Shown piece by piece: positions 1-10,332 of a stretch of DNA of 64,000 nt (positions are counted from its first letter, which is position 1; every line of letters begins with the position of its first letter). Made by a program: the position numbers and the translations under genes. The notes beneath the pieces were generated by a model. That model did not search any database, had not been told where the DNA came from, and saw nothing but the letters and a program-made list of their open reading frames with translations. Source of the stretch: Trametes villosa (lineage: Eukaryota; Basidiomycota; Agaricomycetes; Polyporales; Polyporaceae). The DNA is taken from positions 186,001 through 250,000 of the forward strand of contig PUDQ02000001.1 of the NCBI GenBank assembly GCA_002964805.2. The letters run 5' to 3'.

Positions 1-88
1 CAAAACGGAGAGCAGAACAACTACGAGCTCGACAACACGCACAACACACAACACACACGCATGCGCACGCAACAGCCCCCCCCCCCCC

Positions 89-3000
89 TCATACAACCCC
101 CAACACCACCGTCGCCCGCAGACTGACCTCCCGCCTCGCCGGCAGCACGACCGCCGCCGGCTGTCCCTCCGCGTCGACCTCCAGGTACTCCTCCGCGCGC
201 AGCGAGCTCGACTTCCACCCCCAGCTCTGGCTCACCGAGAACACGTCCGGCGCACTCGTGAAGCGCGTCAGGCTCGCGCCCGTCGCGCTCGCGCACGCGA
301 TCGTGAAGTACGCGCTCACCGCCGGGCGCGGGTCGCGGTACGGCTGCGGCGGCGTCACCGCGGGCGCCATCGCCGGCAGCGTCGGCGTCGGCGACCCGAG
401 GCTGCTCCCGCTCCCGCTCCCGTGCAGGGTCGCGGACGAGCGCGCGAAGCCGGGCGAGCTCGGGAGCGACGAGGATAGTGGGGATCGTCCGGGCCCGGCT
501 GGTGAGTTCGGGGCCGATGCGGTCGTGCTGGTGCGGGCGAGCGGGGACATGGGCACCGCCGGCTGTGCGGAGAAGATCGTGCTGCCGCTACCGCTCGCGA
601 CCAGCGATGGTGGGCGGGGGCTGGAGACGGAGGATGAAGAGCCGCGGCCGAGAACGCTTCTGTCGCGCGGCGGGGCGGGCAGCATCCCCGGAACAGGAGC
701 GGAGGAGGCGGGTATCGGGTCGACGGTAGACTGTCGATGGAGGTATATGCCCAGCTGGATGCCCTTCTTGCGCACGACCTGCACGTAGACGTTGTACAGG
801 CTCCCCGCGTACCACACCGTGTGTGAGTGTAGCCGGCTCTTTTCTTTGAGCGCGTCCACGTCCCAGAACTCCACAGCGAAGCGGAACGGCGGGTGTGCTG
901 TCCACTGTGTCGCTGAAGTGCTCGGTGATGGCGTGGAGAATGTCGACGCTGGCCGACGCGCTTGCTCCAGTCCGAAGAAGTTCGCCTCGGTTGTGTTGGC
1001 ACCTTTCTTCGCCCCTCCGAGGTCGAAGAGCTGGTCCATCGACGCACCCTCTAGGCCCGTGCTATCACCCAGGCGGAGAGAAGAGTCACCGGGGACAGGG
1101 TAAAACGCACACTCTCGTTCTTCTGGATGCAATACCTCCTTCGGAATGTCTGCCGCAGGCATTGCAAGACCGAGCTCCTTGATGCTGCCCGTTGGCGAGA
1201 GGTATGGAGATGATGAGCCAGGCGGACGTGCAGTGATGCGGTGGTGAAGCGCAGAGTAGTTCCAATGCGCCGCTTGGAGCACAGGAAGCGGGACGACTGG
1301 CTTCCCTGTCGAAGGCGATATGTCTTTGGAGATCGCCATCAGGTCGTCGATGTGCTACAGCAAGCGGTTAGACCCAGCAATTCCAGTCGCCGAGAGGAGC
1401 CGAATGCATACCATGTTGGCATAGTATATGCCCTCCCTGAACAGCCGCTCGAACTCGGCTTCTTCCACCTCCTCCGGCTCTCCAGGAACACCTCTGGCTC
1501 GAGCAGACCTCCTCATCTCGACTACGCTTCGTGCCGTCTCGTATCGCCCCTTCTCACCGCGCACGAAGAGCGCGTCTGACGACAGCACCCCGCGGACCCA
1601 CCGAGCGGTCAGTCCGCCCCGCCGCCATAAAACGGGAACCGCAGGCTCCACCTTCGCGCTCCGGCCGCCGAAGCGTGAAGCTCGCATCTCTGGTGGAGCG
1701 GACCCTGGTCGGTCAGACGACCATGGCACTTCGTGCACCGCAGAGGACCAGGCCACCTCGGGTGATTTGCCGGCAGCGTTCGACTCTGAGGCCACCGCCC
1801 GTTCCTCGTACCGCAACAGATCAAGCCCCCAGCGAGTGAGCCAGCACGCGGCAGCTTCACCGACCTTGTCGGACACCCCGCCATAGTAGTAACAAGGCTC
1901 CGGGTTCTCCGTGTTAGCCTTTCCTCCGTCTTCGTGGTATTCAGAGGCTGTATCCGAGTCTGTGTCGTTAGAGCCGCAGATATGTGAGTGCTTGGGTCCA
2001 TCCTTGGTCGTCCCTGCGTCGCTAGTCGGCCGCTCTTCGCTACGGGGCGTCTCGATGGACGAGTCGTAGGACGAGTCGTCTTCCCTGATGAGCTCTGCGA
2101 CTTGCTCAAGCCCCACAGCCGCGTCGTTTTCAGGATCCTGCTCAGGATCTCCCGAACCGATCTCCCCAGCCGGGCCGATGCCGCGGCCGAGCGCGAAGTT
2201 CAGGTACCGTATGACAGTATGCGGGCCCATGGTGCGCAGTACGGCGGACAGCGCCTGGGAGGCCGCGGAGGGTATAGACAGGAATGTCGCCGTAGCCAGA
2301 AGGGACAGCAGGAAGCGAGGAGAGGCCGGGTGGTATCCCGGTGGTATAGTAGGCGCAAAGGATATATCGAGACTGGCTGGGAGACCGCTGCCAGTTTGTT
2401 GAGGGGTATAGTCGGGCCCGCCAGAAGAGAACGCGGGTGTTAGCGGGCAGGTAGGAGTAGGTATCAGGGAGGGGGATATCCAGAGAGGCGGGCCGCCGCC
2501 GTATAGCCTTGCTATGCATACTCTGAGCGATTGGTACAGGTCGTCAGTAACTGGCGAGACCGAACGTCAGGGGTCCTGGTCGACGTACTCAAACGCTATG
2601 AAGGTTTGGGTAATTAGCTGACATCGGTAATGAAGCGCTACAAACCCGCAGCTAGTTGAGCAGTCAAACTCACCTGCTCGTGTGATATTGAGATCATCGA
2701 ACACAATGTCAATATATTCCGGGTCCCCGCGGTGGCCGGAGTGCTTTGCTTTCGACTCGCTGAATCCCGACGTGAAGAGGGACTGGAAGTAGCCCTGCCA
2801 GGATGCACATGAGTTCATATGCCACTATTATCATATGAAGAGACCGCAACTTACAGCTTGGATCAGAATGACGCGATGCAGCCTATACACTGCGTTCCAG
2901 GAGCCGGATATCCGGAGCGCGACATCCGCAGTCTTGCGCTGCAACAACGAGGCGTAGAGGTGCGACTGGAGGTCGTTAGGCGAGGGCCGGGTGGGGCTCG

Positions 3001-3133
3001 CGGGCGTCGCGGTCATGTCATGAGAGCGGAGCGAAGGCAAGGAGCTCGAGGGCTGGGAGAAGAGCGAGCTCGAGAGGTGGGAGAACCGCGAGCGCGAGTG
3101 GGAGTCGGGGAAGGAGGCTGATATATCGGACAT
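89..3133 (-). CDS. BTB/POZ domain protein
   Basis: Five exons were deduced: 3133-2855, 2794-2674, 2595-2589, 2522-1412 and 1354-89. Together they give 927 aa with the frame preserved. The N-terminus (about residues 50-170) reads as a BTB/POZ fold: LYASLLQRKTADVALRI, then GYFQSLF and YIDIVFDDLNITRA, then AFEVCIARLYGGG. BTB domains mediate dimerisation or Cullin-3 adaptor binding. Which applies here cannot be told. Next comes an Asp/Ser-rich middle. The C-terminal part contains FRFAVEFWDVDALKEKSR and LHSHTVWYAGSLYNVYVQVV, a beta-rich segment that could be MATH/TRAF-like (weak inference). The start is ATG 3133, the first ATG in frame with the BTB domain. The third exon is only 7 nt and is needed to keep the frame. 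The gene is divergent to TRS31 with about 300 bp between starts. Exact function unknown. Confidence 0.85.
2589..2595 (-). other. 7-nt micro-exon of the BTB gene
   Basis: The exon CGTTTGA lies between an intron of 78 nt (GTGAGT...CATAG, branch-like GCTAAT) and one of 66 nt (GTACGT...CTCAG, branch-like TACTGAC). Including it gives ITRA-AFEVCIARLYGGG, a normal BTB helix. Skipping it puts a TAG stop a few codons later. The whole gene sums to 928 codons including the stop only when it is included. Confidence 0.8.
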
Positions 3134-3436
3134 TATCAATTAAGGGACGCTTGGCGGAGCCGGCGCTGAGTAGAGTAGCGTGGATCAGGCGTGTTTCCTT
3201 GCGCAGCGGCAGTCCCGACAAAAGACACCGAGCACGCGCCGAGCAGACATGCGTCGTCGCCGTTCAAGACAGCGAGGAGCTTTGCGCGCCCGACGATCAC
3301 CTCGTGAATTGCTATTTTGGGAAATCCCCGCTTTCCCCGGACCGACGTTCGCGACGTTGTTCCTAACCTCCACCCTGCCCAGCTCAAGCTCAGGCTCAGC
3401 GCCCTTGAAACCCTCTGCTTCTAGACATTGGCCGTC
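3134..3436. promoter_or_regulatory. Shared divergent promoter region, BTB gene / TRS31
   Basis: A 303-bp gap separates two start codons pointing away from each other. No protein-coding signal was seen here. The region must hold both 5' UTRs and promoters. No TATA box or other named element could be assigned with confidence. Confidence 0.5.
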
Positions 3437-4335
3437 ATGAGCTACGCTCAGCCTCACGCACGCTTCTCGGTTCTCTCCAATTCCTCTCTGTCGTCTGCCG
3501 AGCACTTGTCCCCTGCATCATCATCCCGGTTCTCACTACCCTCAGCACCCTCAATCAACACCGCTTCCACTCCGAAGCCAGGCGTACGGCCGAATATCTA
3601 TGATAGGCCACTGAACAAGACACGAACGGCGGAGGTCTCCGCCGCCGCCTTTGCTTTCATGTTCTCGGAAGTGGTCCAGTATACGCAGAAACGCGTGAGC
3701 GGGATCAATGATCTCGAGCGGAGGTGCGTAACTCGCGCCCTCGACGACGATCACCCTATTCACATGCCCTGGTATACTACTTGCATAGACTGAACACGCT
3801 AGGATACCGCATCGGCACCCGGGTTCTGGAGCTCATGGCCTGGCGGACCGAGTCGGCTTCGAAGGCTCCAAAGCGCGAGACGCGATTCCTGCCCGCACTC
3901 ATGTTCATCCACACACACGTATGGCGCGCGGTCTTTGGGAAGGCTGCGGATGCGATCGAAAAGAGTGTTGAGAACTCGGACGAATGTACGTCGTTCAGCC
4001 ATGTCTGACTGAATGCTACCTCAACGATTCGCTACCAAAGACATGATCATCGACAACGACCCTCCCATCACACGCAACATCTCCGTCCCACGAGACATGA
4101 GCTCTCTCAGTTGCTCATCCTTCACCGCCGGTATCGTAGAAGCCGTCTTGGACGGCCTTGGTTTCGTACGTCCCATTCGCTGCCTCTGAGGCGATCCTGC
4201 CTTACGGTGTGCACCTTTCAGTCGGCACGCGTAACCGCCCACAACACACCCACGGACCAATTGCCCAACCGCACCACCATCCTGATCAAGCTCGAGAAGT
4301 CCGTACTCGAACGCGAGGAGGCGCTGAAGACGTAA
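3437..4335 (+). CDS. TRS31: TRAPP complex subunit Trs31 (TRAPPC5)
   Basis: Trs31 is a core subunit of the TRAPP tethering complexes, the exchange factor for Ypt1/Rab1 in ER-Golgi and Golgi traffic. Four exons (3437-3723, 3789-3985, 4041-4165, 4222-4335) give 240 aa, close to the usual fungal length. Family motifs in order are NIYDRPLNKTR, AFAFMFSEVVQYTQKRVSGI, LGYRIGTRVLEL, RETRFLPALMFIHTHVWRAVF, then DMIIDNDPPITRNISVP (the Y before MII is split by an intron), AGIVEAVLDGLGF, and the end ILIKLEKSVLEREEALK. The Ser-rich first 40 residues are not conserved in animals. The start is ATG 3437, the first in-frame ATG. All four exon junctions follow GT-AG rules and restore conserved residues. The gene is head to head with the BTB gene. 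Confidence 0.95.
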
Positions 4336-5874
4336 TCAACCCTCGCTCACGTACGCGGAGCAGAGACCGAGCTATGGAACCTTCCGTCCGGGCTTCCAGT
4401 GGCGATGCGGACCCACCAGGTTCATCGTTGTCAAAGCTTGCAGAAGGCGGCCCCACAACGTTCGACGAAGCGCCCCCTCCCGTCCCTCACTACAGCTGCG
4501 TACTATGTTATGCCAGATGTAGCCTATACGGGCGGTTTCCGTCGAAGTGCCGGGCTGCTTGCTGATGGCTGTCCAGACCTTGGTACTTGGGTATGGCAAC
4601 ACAATGTAGGATGTTGGGAGTCGTATACCCGCCGTTACTATGGGACGACGTGTCCACCCTTTTCATCAAAACCTTTGGTCATACCCTTACATCGCGATAT
4701 CGCGACGTCGACGTCTTGAAGTGCGCTACGGTGGTTCTCGGCTTTCCAGGTCGTCCACTCGTCCGCGCTGCGAGCCGAATGTCTACCGGCGGAGGACGAT
4801 CGATGGGCGCTCCGTGGGATTGATCCGTCGATAGGCGTCTCGACTCGCATCTTATCTGCTCAGCCAGGCCCCGGTATCGTCGATTGAGCAGACCAGATAT
4901 CCAGATACCCCGTCTTCGAGCCTTGTCCAGTCTATCCTGCTAGGTCTTCTGTCGTCCTTCTTCTCACCCTTGCTCCTCTCCGCCTGGTTCCAGGCCCGCG
5001 CAAAGTCTCGCTGCTGTCGGTTGTTGTAGGTGCTAAGTACCCCGACCGCACTCGGTAAGTGGATATACCACACGTGTCGGATCGCTTTATCACTCCTCCA
5101 CCACTCCACAACGCCTACGAAGTGCGAACGATGCGCAGATGCATGTGATGGCGGTTGGGAGCGTACCTCCTACTTACCCTCGACTTGCTCACGGCGTGCA
5201 AGCGGCATCGCGCCGGTAACCGAGTTCAGCAGCATGGAAAATGCGAGGCAGGTTGCCTCGAAGCTCCTGTGACTTCCTGTCCGGGGGGTCGCGAGCATGA
5301 TGAAGCCTAAGGACCTGCCTCGCATTTGCCACGCTCATTCCCCACTAGTATTGCCGTCCGGATATCTCGAAGTCCTGGCTGAATGAATAGGTGTTCGTCG
5401 GCGCCTACAGCCGACGGCGGTCTAGACCCCTCGAACGTACGAAAAAGGTTGACTGCGACATCCACCGCTGTAGTGCCCCCCTCTTCCAAACAGCCTCGAG
5501 GGGACCCACTGGCAACTAGTGACAGACGCGGGGTGCTCCAGGCCAGGCCCCGCGTGCCCCTCGAGGGTGGCGTTGTGTACCGGCGCCGGCCCACTTAGGC
5601 GCTGCGTTCTAGCTGGCTTGCGATCGTACACGCCTTCCCGTTTGGGCGCGGGGGGCTCTCGAGCAGCCCATGGGGCCATGAGAGCCCATTCGCCCCGAGA
5701 AGCCATGCATTTGTAGTCGCGCGCAGGGGCGCTCCAGACCGCGCCTCCGGGGCGGATATATCTGTATGGAAGGCTGAACGGCTATCGCGTCGGTTTCCCC
5801 GCCTTTTCCCAGTGCCGCACCGTCCTCGAGCCTGCACCCCGCTAACGCCGTGTACCACCCCGCCTGCAGCTGAG
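4336..5874. other. Intergenic region without recognised gene
   Basis: This 1.5 kb lies between the TRS31 stop and the dihydroorotate dehydrogenase start. Open frames of up to about 105 codons occur on both strands, but none shows a domain, a family motif or a spliceable extension. The right end must contain the promoter of the next gene. Confidence 0.5.
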
Positions 5875-7288
5875 ATGGTGAGGATACACACCCTGAACAT
5901 CGAGCCCCCCGTCGTGAACGCGTCGTGCGCGTGGGCCTCGGACTACGAGCAGCTTCGGGAGCTCTACGAGTCCGCGTATACGGGCGCAGTGATCACCCGT
6001 ACCGCAACTTTCAACGGCTTCAGCGAGGATTCATCCAACACAGTACGCACTCTTTATCTACCGGCTATTTTTGACGATCTAATGCGATGTTTAGGTTGCA
6101 TTCGCGAAAGAGACCGTGTCATCGGTCAACTCGTACGGCTACTCGCCACATTCACTATCGAAATATCTAGACTGGGTGTATACCCTCCTCACCACTCCAT
6201 GCCTCGACGGTAGCCCGCCCACGAAACCCGTCATCATAAGCATCACCGCATCGACGCCCACAGTGCTCGCGGAGATGGTCGAGAACATCCAGAGCCTCCG
6301 CAAGAAGCTCCGCGCAACATACGCCGCAGCCGCGTCGTTCGGAGAGTTCATCCCCTCATCCAGCCCGACGCGCTCCTCCCGAACCGCATCCCACGCACAT
6401 ACACACGCATCGACGTCGACGGCGACGCACGTCCCGCACCTCGACCCCGCGACGCTCGTCGCGATCGAGCTCAACACGTCCTGCCCGAACATCAAGGACA
6501 CGCCGCCGCCCGCGTACACATTCACGCTCCTCCTCCCTTTGCTCGACGTGCTCTCCGCGGCGTTCTACGCGGACCCGTCGCTCACGCTCGGCCTCAAGCT
6601 TCCGCCGTACCTCTACTCGACGCGCTTCGCCGAGGCCGTCCGCTTCGTGCACACGTACACGCGCGAGCTCCGCCCCGCCGTCTTCCTCCACGGCGGCGCG
6701 CAGCAGCTCGCGGGGCAGGACGGCCTCCCGCTGCGCTCGCTCAACCCGTTCGCGTACATCGCGTGCACGAACACCCTCGGCTCCTGCCTCCTCTTCGACG
6801 AGCAGGCCTTTCACGATCCCGCGTCCGCCGCCGCCGCGCACGACGGCCCGTCCTCCTCCATGGACACCGACGAAGACTACCCCGGCCAGCACGCCCCGCC
6901 CTCCCCCGCGCCCTCCTCGCCCTCGTCCCCCTCCTCCTCCCACAGCACGCCCCCGCCACAGCCACCCTCGCCCTCGCACGTCCCCTCGCCCTTCGCGCTC
7001 CCGCCCGCGCTCGGCGGCCTCGGCGGCGAAGCGATCCACCCGATCGCGCTCGGCAACGTCTACACCTTCGCGCGCATGCTCGCCGCGCACCCCGACGCCG
7101 CGATGCGCCGCGTGCGCGTCATCGGGATCGGGGGCGTCACGTCCGCAGCCGCGGCTGCACGCATGCGCGCGGCGGGCGCGTCCGTGGTGGGGTGCGCGAC
7201 GCTGCTCGGGCGCGAGGGCGTGCGCGCGTTCGAGATCGTCGCGGGCCACCCGAACGGGGCGTGGCGCGGGAGCCCGGGGCGGTCATGA
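5875..7288 (+). CDS. Class 1 dihydroorotate dehydrogenase-like flavoprotein
   Basis: Two exons (5875-6042, 6095-7288) give 453 aa. The protein reads as a class 1 (soluble, FMN) dihydroorotate dehydrogenase. It has an N-terminal PPVVNASCAWASDYEQLREL, then SYGYSPHSLSKYLDW. The active-site loop is IELNTSCPNI, whose Cys is the class 1A catalytic base. It is followed by LGLKLPPYLY, GLGGEAIHPIALGNVYTF and the FMN-phosphate site VIGIGGVTSAAAAARMRAAGA. The reaction expected from the family is dihydroorotate to orotate in pyrimidine synthesis, with fumarate as acceptor in class 1A. Fungi other than yeasts usually rely on the mitochondrial class 2 enzyme, so the physiological role here is uncertain. 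Two insertions are odd: a Ser/His/Thr stretch near residues 130-150 and a Pro/Ser-rich insert of about 80 residues before GLGGEA. The ordinary class 1A enzyme is about 310 aa. The start is ATG 5875, 20 bp after an in-frame-neutral C-rich leader. Confidence 0.85.
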
Positions 7289-7787
7289 TGCTCGTGGGTC
7301 GTCCCATTCGGCTTGTCTTGCTCTTGCTCTGAAAACGGTATGACTATGAGACTGTAATGTGCACACACGCTTGTATACGCGTTTGGTTCGAAGATCTGAA
7401 ATTGCTTGTATCCCACGATGTACTATGTATACAAGAGTAATGAGAAGAGATGTGCCATAGATACAGTTCAGAACGTCAGAACGTAAGTACAAGTTAGCTA
7501 TAGTGGAAAGCAGAAACGTAGGTAAGTAGTTTGTACACCGAACCCGAAAGACAGATACGAGGAGAGCATAGGCGAGTACACCGTACACGAAGAGGCGGCC
7601 ATAGAGCGGAGGCGCGAAAAAAACAAAGAGATAAGAGAGAGAAGAAACAAGCAAGACCCGAGAGAAATAGAGGAGGAATAACTTGAGGTATCGTCCTATC
7701 CGTGGGTATCACCAGCCGCAGGACCCTAGAGCACTTTCGACCGCCAGGCCTGCGCGCGCGACGCGCAGCCCCGACTCGCCCGCTTGC
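7289..7787. other. Convergent 3' intergenic region
   Basis: About 500 bp lie between two convergent stop codons. The sequence is AT-richer and purine-rich (runs such as agaaagagagaagaaaca) and presumably holds both 3' UTRs and polyadenylation signals. No gene seen. Confidence 0.45.
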
Positions 7788-9436
7788 TCAATAGGCCATC
7801 CAGCCCGCCGAAGCCTGAGGCTGGGCCGGCACGTTCATCTGGAGCGCGGACGCCGGGTTGAACGGCCACTGGTCTGCGCGGCGGAGGCCCGTCTGCGCGT
7901 CGAGCGGCCCACAGTCCGGCGCGTAGGGCATGCCCATCGGGTTATAGTGCATCGCGGCCGGGCCGGGTGCCCAGGACAGGTTCCCGCCCTGCGGAATCGC
8001 ATAGTCCGGCAGGTAGTAGTTGGGAGCCATCGGAGGGGGGTAGGACGTCGGGTAGCTCGCGCCTGGGGGGAAGTTGTAGGGCCCGCTGGCGTACTGCTGC
8101 TCCTGCGCGGGCAGCATGAACGCCGCGGTGCGCGGCGTGTGGGGCTGGATGAGGCCGAGCTGGCCCTGGGGCTGGGGGTGGTCCATCTCCAAGCCGAGGC
8201 CCGCAGCGGACGAGGATGGGTACGACTGCTGGTAGCCCGCGGCGAGGTGGAAGTTGTTCTGCTCGGCGACGTGGGGGAGGGGCACCGAGGGGATGGTGGG
8301 AGCCTATGGAAACGACGCTTGCGGTCAGACACCCGTAGCAGATCTGGAAGACACAGAAGGGCTTACCTGAGAATCAACAGGCGTGTACGGCGCAGACGGT
8401 GGCGAGAAGGTGCTCAGGCTCGCCATCTCGGGCATCTCGAGCGGGCTGCGCAATGCGGGGGTGTGGGCGTCGCTCGGGGGGAGGAGCAGGTCGCAAAACA
8501 CGGGCGACTCCGTGCGGAGCCGCGCGGGGCGCGACGACGCCGAAGACAGCGGCGAGGACGCAGCAGAGGTCGTCGCGGACGACGACGCCTCGCTGCCCGC
8601 GCGCGAGTCCGCCATCCACGTGCGCGGGTCGTACACGCCCGTCGAGTACTCCTCCGTCTCGACGACGCACTGCTCGACGCTGCTGTTCGCACGGTCGAAC
8701 TCCTCGACCTCCGCCTTGAGCGCGTCGCCGTCCTTGCCGCCCAGCCGCAGCGCCGCGATGTTCGTGCAGCGCTGGCGGTCGACCGCGCCGTTGCGCTTCA
8801 CGTTGCGCTTCTTCGGCTTCTGCGTGCGCTGCTGCGGCGAGAAGCGGTAGTTCGGATACTTCGTCGCGTGCTCGCGCTTCTGCTCCACGGCGAGCTGCTG
8901 GTAGTGCGCCTTGGTGGCGGCGTCGAGCCCGTTCCACATGTGCCCGATGATCTTCGACATCTGGCGGTGGTCGCGCTCGACCCCGAGCTCCTTGAGCTTC
9001 TTGCTTTCCTCGCTACGGTAGATCATGAACGCGTTGGAGGGCCGCGGGATGCGGCCGGGGCTCTTCGCGCTTTTGCGGGGCGTCGTGATGGGCTTTGAGC
9101 GCGGCGAGGTGGGAGCAGGAGAGGTGGGGGTAGAAGAGTCGCAGAGCGAGTGCGACGAGGTGGTGGAGAAGGGGGATGAAGGGGGAGGGGAGGGAAGCGG
9201 CGACGAGGTCGCAAGGGGGTCCGGCGAAATGTGCCACTCGTGTGGTACACCAGCCTGGGAACGCTCAGGCGCGCTCAGCGCGCTCGCGAGGGTGCCCGCG
9301 GGCCATCCCCTGATCCCGGAGTCCAAGGGGGCACCTGTAGACGAGAAGTGGTAAGCGCTGTGGTCGCGCAATGACGTCGCGGGAGGCTCTCACTAGAGGG
9401 GTGATCGGGGGCGAGGGAGAAAGTGTACGTCGACAT
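7788..9436 (-). CDS. HMG-box (MATA-type) transcription factor 1
   Basis: Three exons (9436-9394, 9334-8367, 8303-7788) give 508 aa. The HMG box lies at about residues 108-180. It begins IPRPSNAFMIYRSEESKK, followed by VERDHRQMSKIIGHMWNGL, HYQQLAVEQKREHATKYPNY and RFSPQQR, the signature of fungal MATA/Ste11-type HMG proteins that bend DNA at TTGT-like sites. It is flanked by an acidic/Ser-rich N-terminus and a long Pro/Gln/Tyr-rich C-terminus typical of activation regions. The short first exon (MSTYTFSLAPDHPSS) was chosen because the large second exon has no ATG at its 5' end and the GTGAGA...CTACAG intron joins in frame. The gene is probably a regulator of development or mating-type response, but the exact orthologue cannot be named. 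A paralogous gene lies at 38982-40384 and shares an upstream motif. Confidence 0.88.
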
Positions 9437-9711
9437 CTTGCTGGGCGAGGGAGGAAAGGAGCTCTTGGGGGGTAAAGGAGGCGGGGGTTCGAGGGGTGGG
9501 TGGTGGAAGAAAGGGCGTTCATCCCCCGTTCTTTTAACTGTCGGGGCGGCGGGGTGGCCATGGCGGAGGACACTGTACGGTGCATCGGTGTGAATGAGAG
9601 AGAGGCGAGCGCCTACTTTCTAAGATCACGTCGAGGCGTTCACCTTTCCGGGCCTCGCGGGGCCTCCTCGCTCATGCCTGATTCGGAGTGCCAGGGCGCG
9701 CGATCAACCCA

Positions 9712-9726
9712 CTGTAAGATCACCTC
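9712..9726 (-). promoter_or_regulatory. 15-bp motif shared by both HMG-box upstream regions (copy 1)
   Basis: Read on the gene strand the sequence is GAGGTGATCTTACAG, 276 bp upstream of the start codon. The identical 15-mer occurs 180 bp upstream of HMG-box gene 2 in the same orientation. A looser copy (taagatcacgtcgag) is near 9620. It could be a protein-binding site or the 3' end of a conserved 5'-UTR intron, since it ends in CTTACAG. Confidence 0.35.
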
Positions 9727-9835
9727 GTGGCTTCCCCTAGCGCGGGTCCGCACGGCACATCCCGTCCGCGCACTTTAGGCCACGCTCGACGGCCTTGACG
9801 TCGTCGGCGGACCGTGTGTCGCCAGCAGCTGGCAG

Positions 9836-10332
9836 GCGGGAAATTAACTTCTTTTCAGAAGGTGCGCAGGAGGCCTACCGCAAGGTTCCCTCCATAGCCA
9901 AGTGCTCCGGACTTCGCAGTCTTGCAGCACAATCGCGACCGTGCGCCTTCTGGCGCGCCCAAGCCAGTCGTTGGGTCCGCAGTATGCCACGGCTCTTTTG
10001 CGAAGTGTGATGGATGGCACCCTCTTGGAGGGGAGGGGCCGCAGTCTGGCGTAGATGGCGGCGCGGCCACAGATGGTGCGGCCGGGGACAGGGCGGGAAG
10101 CCAGGAAATTGAACGTCGGGGCGTCGGGAGGCACCTGCCCGTTCTATGGGGCACTCGTCCAGACCACCGGGAGCGTCCTCCTCATTCCGCCGCCCGGCAT
10201 GGGACGGAACCGTGGCCCAGCTCGGAGGCATCTCGATGCACCACTATATCCGGTATGATCAGCCAACATACACCTCCCTGCAGCAGTCTGTAGATCTCTG
10301 CGCACCTTCTGAAGAGAACTTAATTTCCCGCC
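9836..10332. mobile_element. Candidate MITE with about 35-bp terminal inverted repeats
   Basis: The left arm, about 9836-9871, starts GGCGGGAAATTAACTTCT. The reverse complement of the right arm, about 10297-10332, starts GGCGGGAAATTAAGTTCT. Over 35 bp the arms differ at about 2 positions. The total length is near 500 bp and no coding capacity is seen inside. This fits a non-autonomous DNA transposon. No target-site duplication could be made out, so the outer boundary and superfamily are open. Confidence 0.55.

Noticed and set aside
73..88. A run of about 13 cytosines just before the BTB stop.
   Set aside because: It is a homopolymer just past the coding end. Its length may be a sequencing artefact and no function is suggested.
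4399..4823. Open frames of about 80-105 codons downstream of TRS31.
   Set aside because: No domain, no membrane or signal pattern, and no splice extension to a larger protein.
7683..9098. A 471-codon open frame on the + strand.
   Set aside because: It lies exactly opposite HMG-box gene 1, is Arg/Val/Leu-rich, has no domain, and is explained by high GC on the antisense strand.
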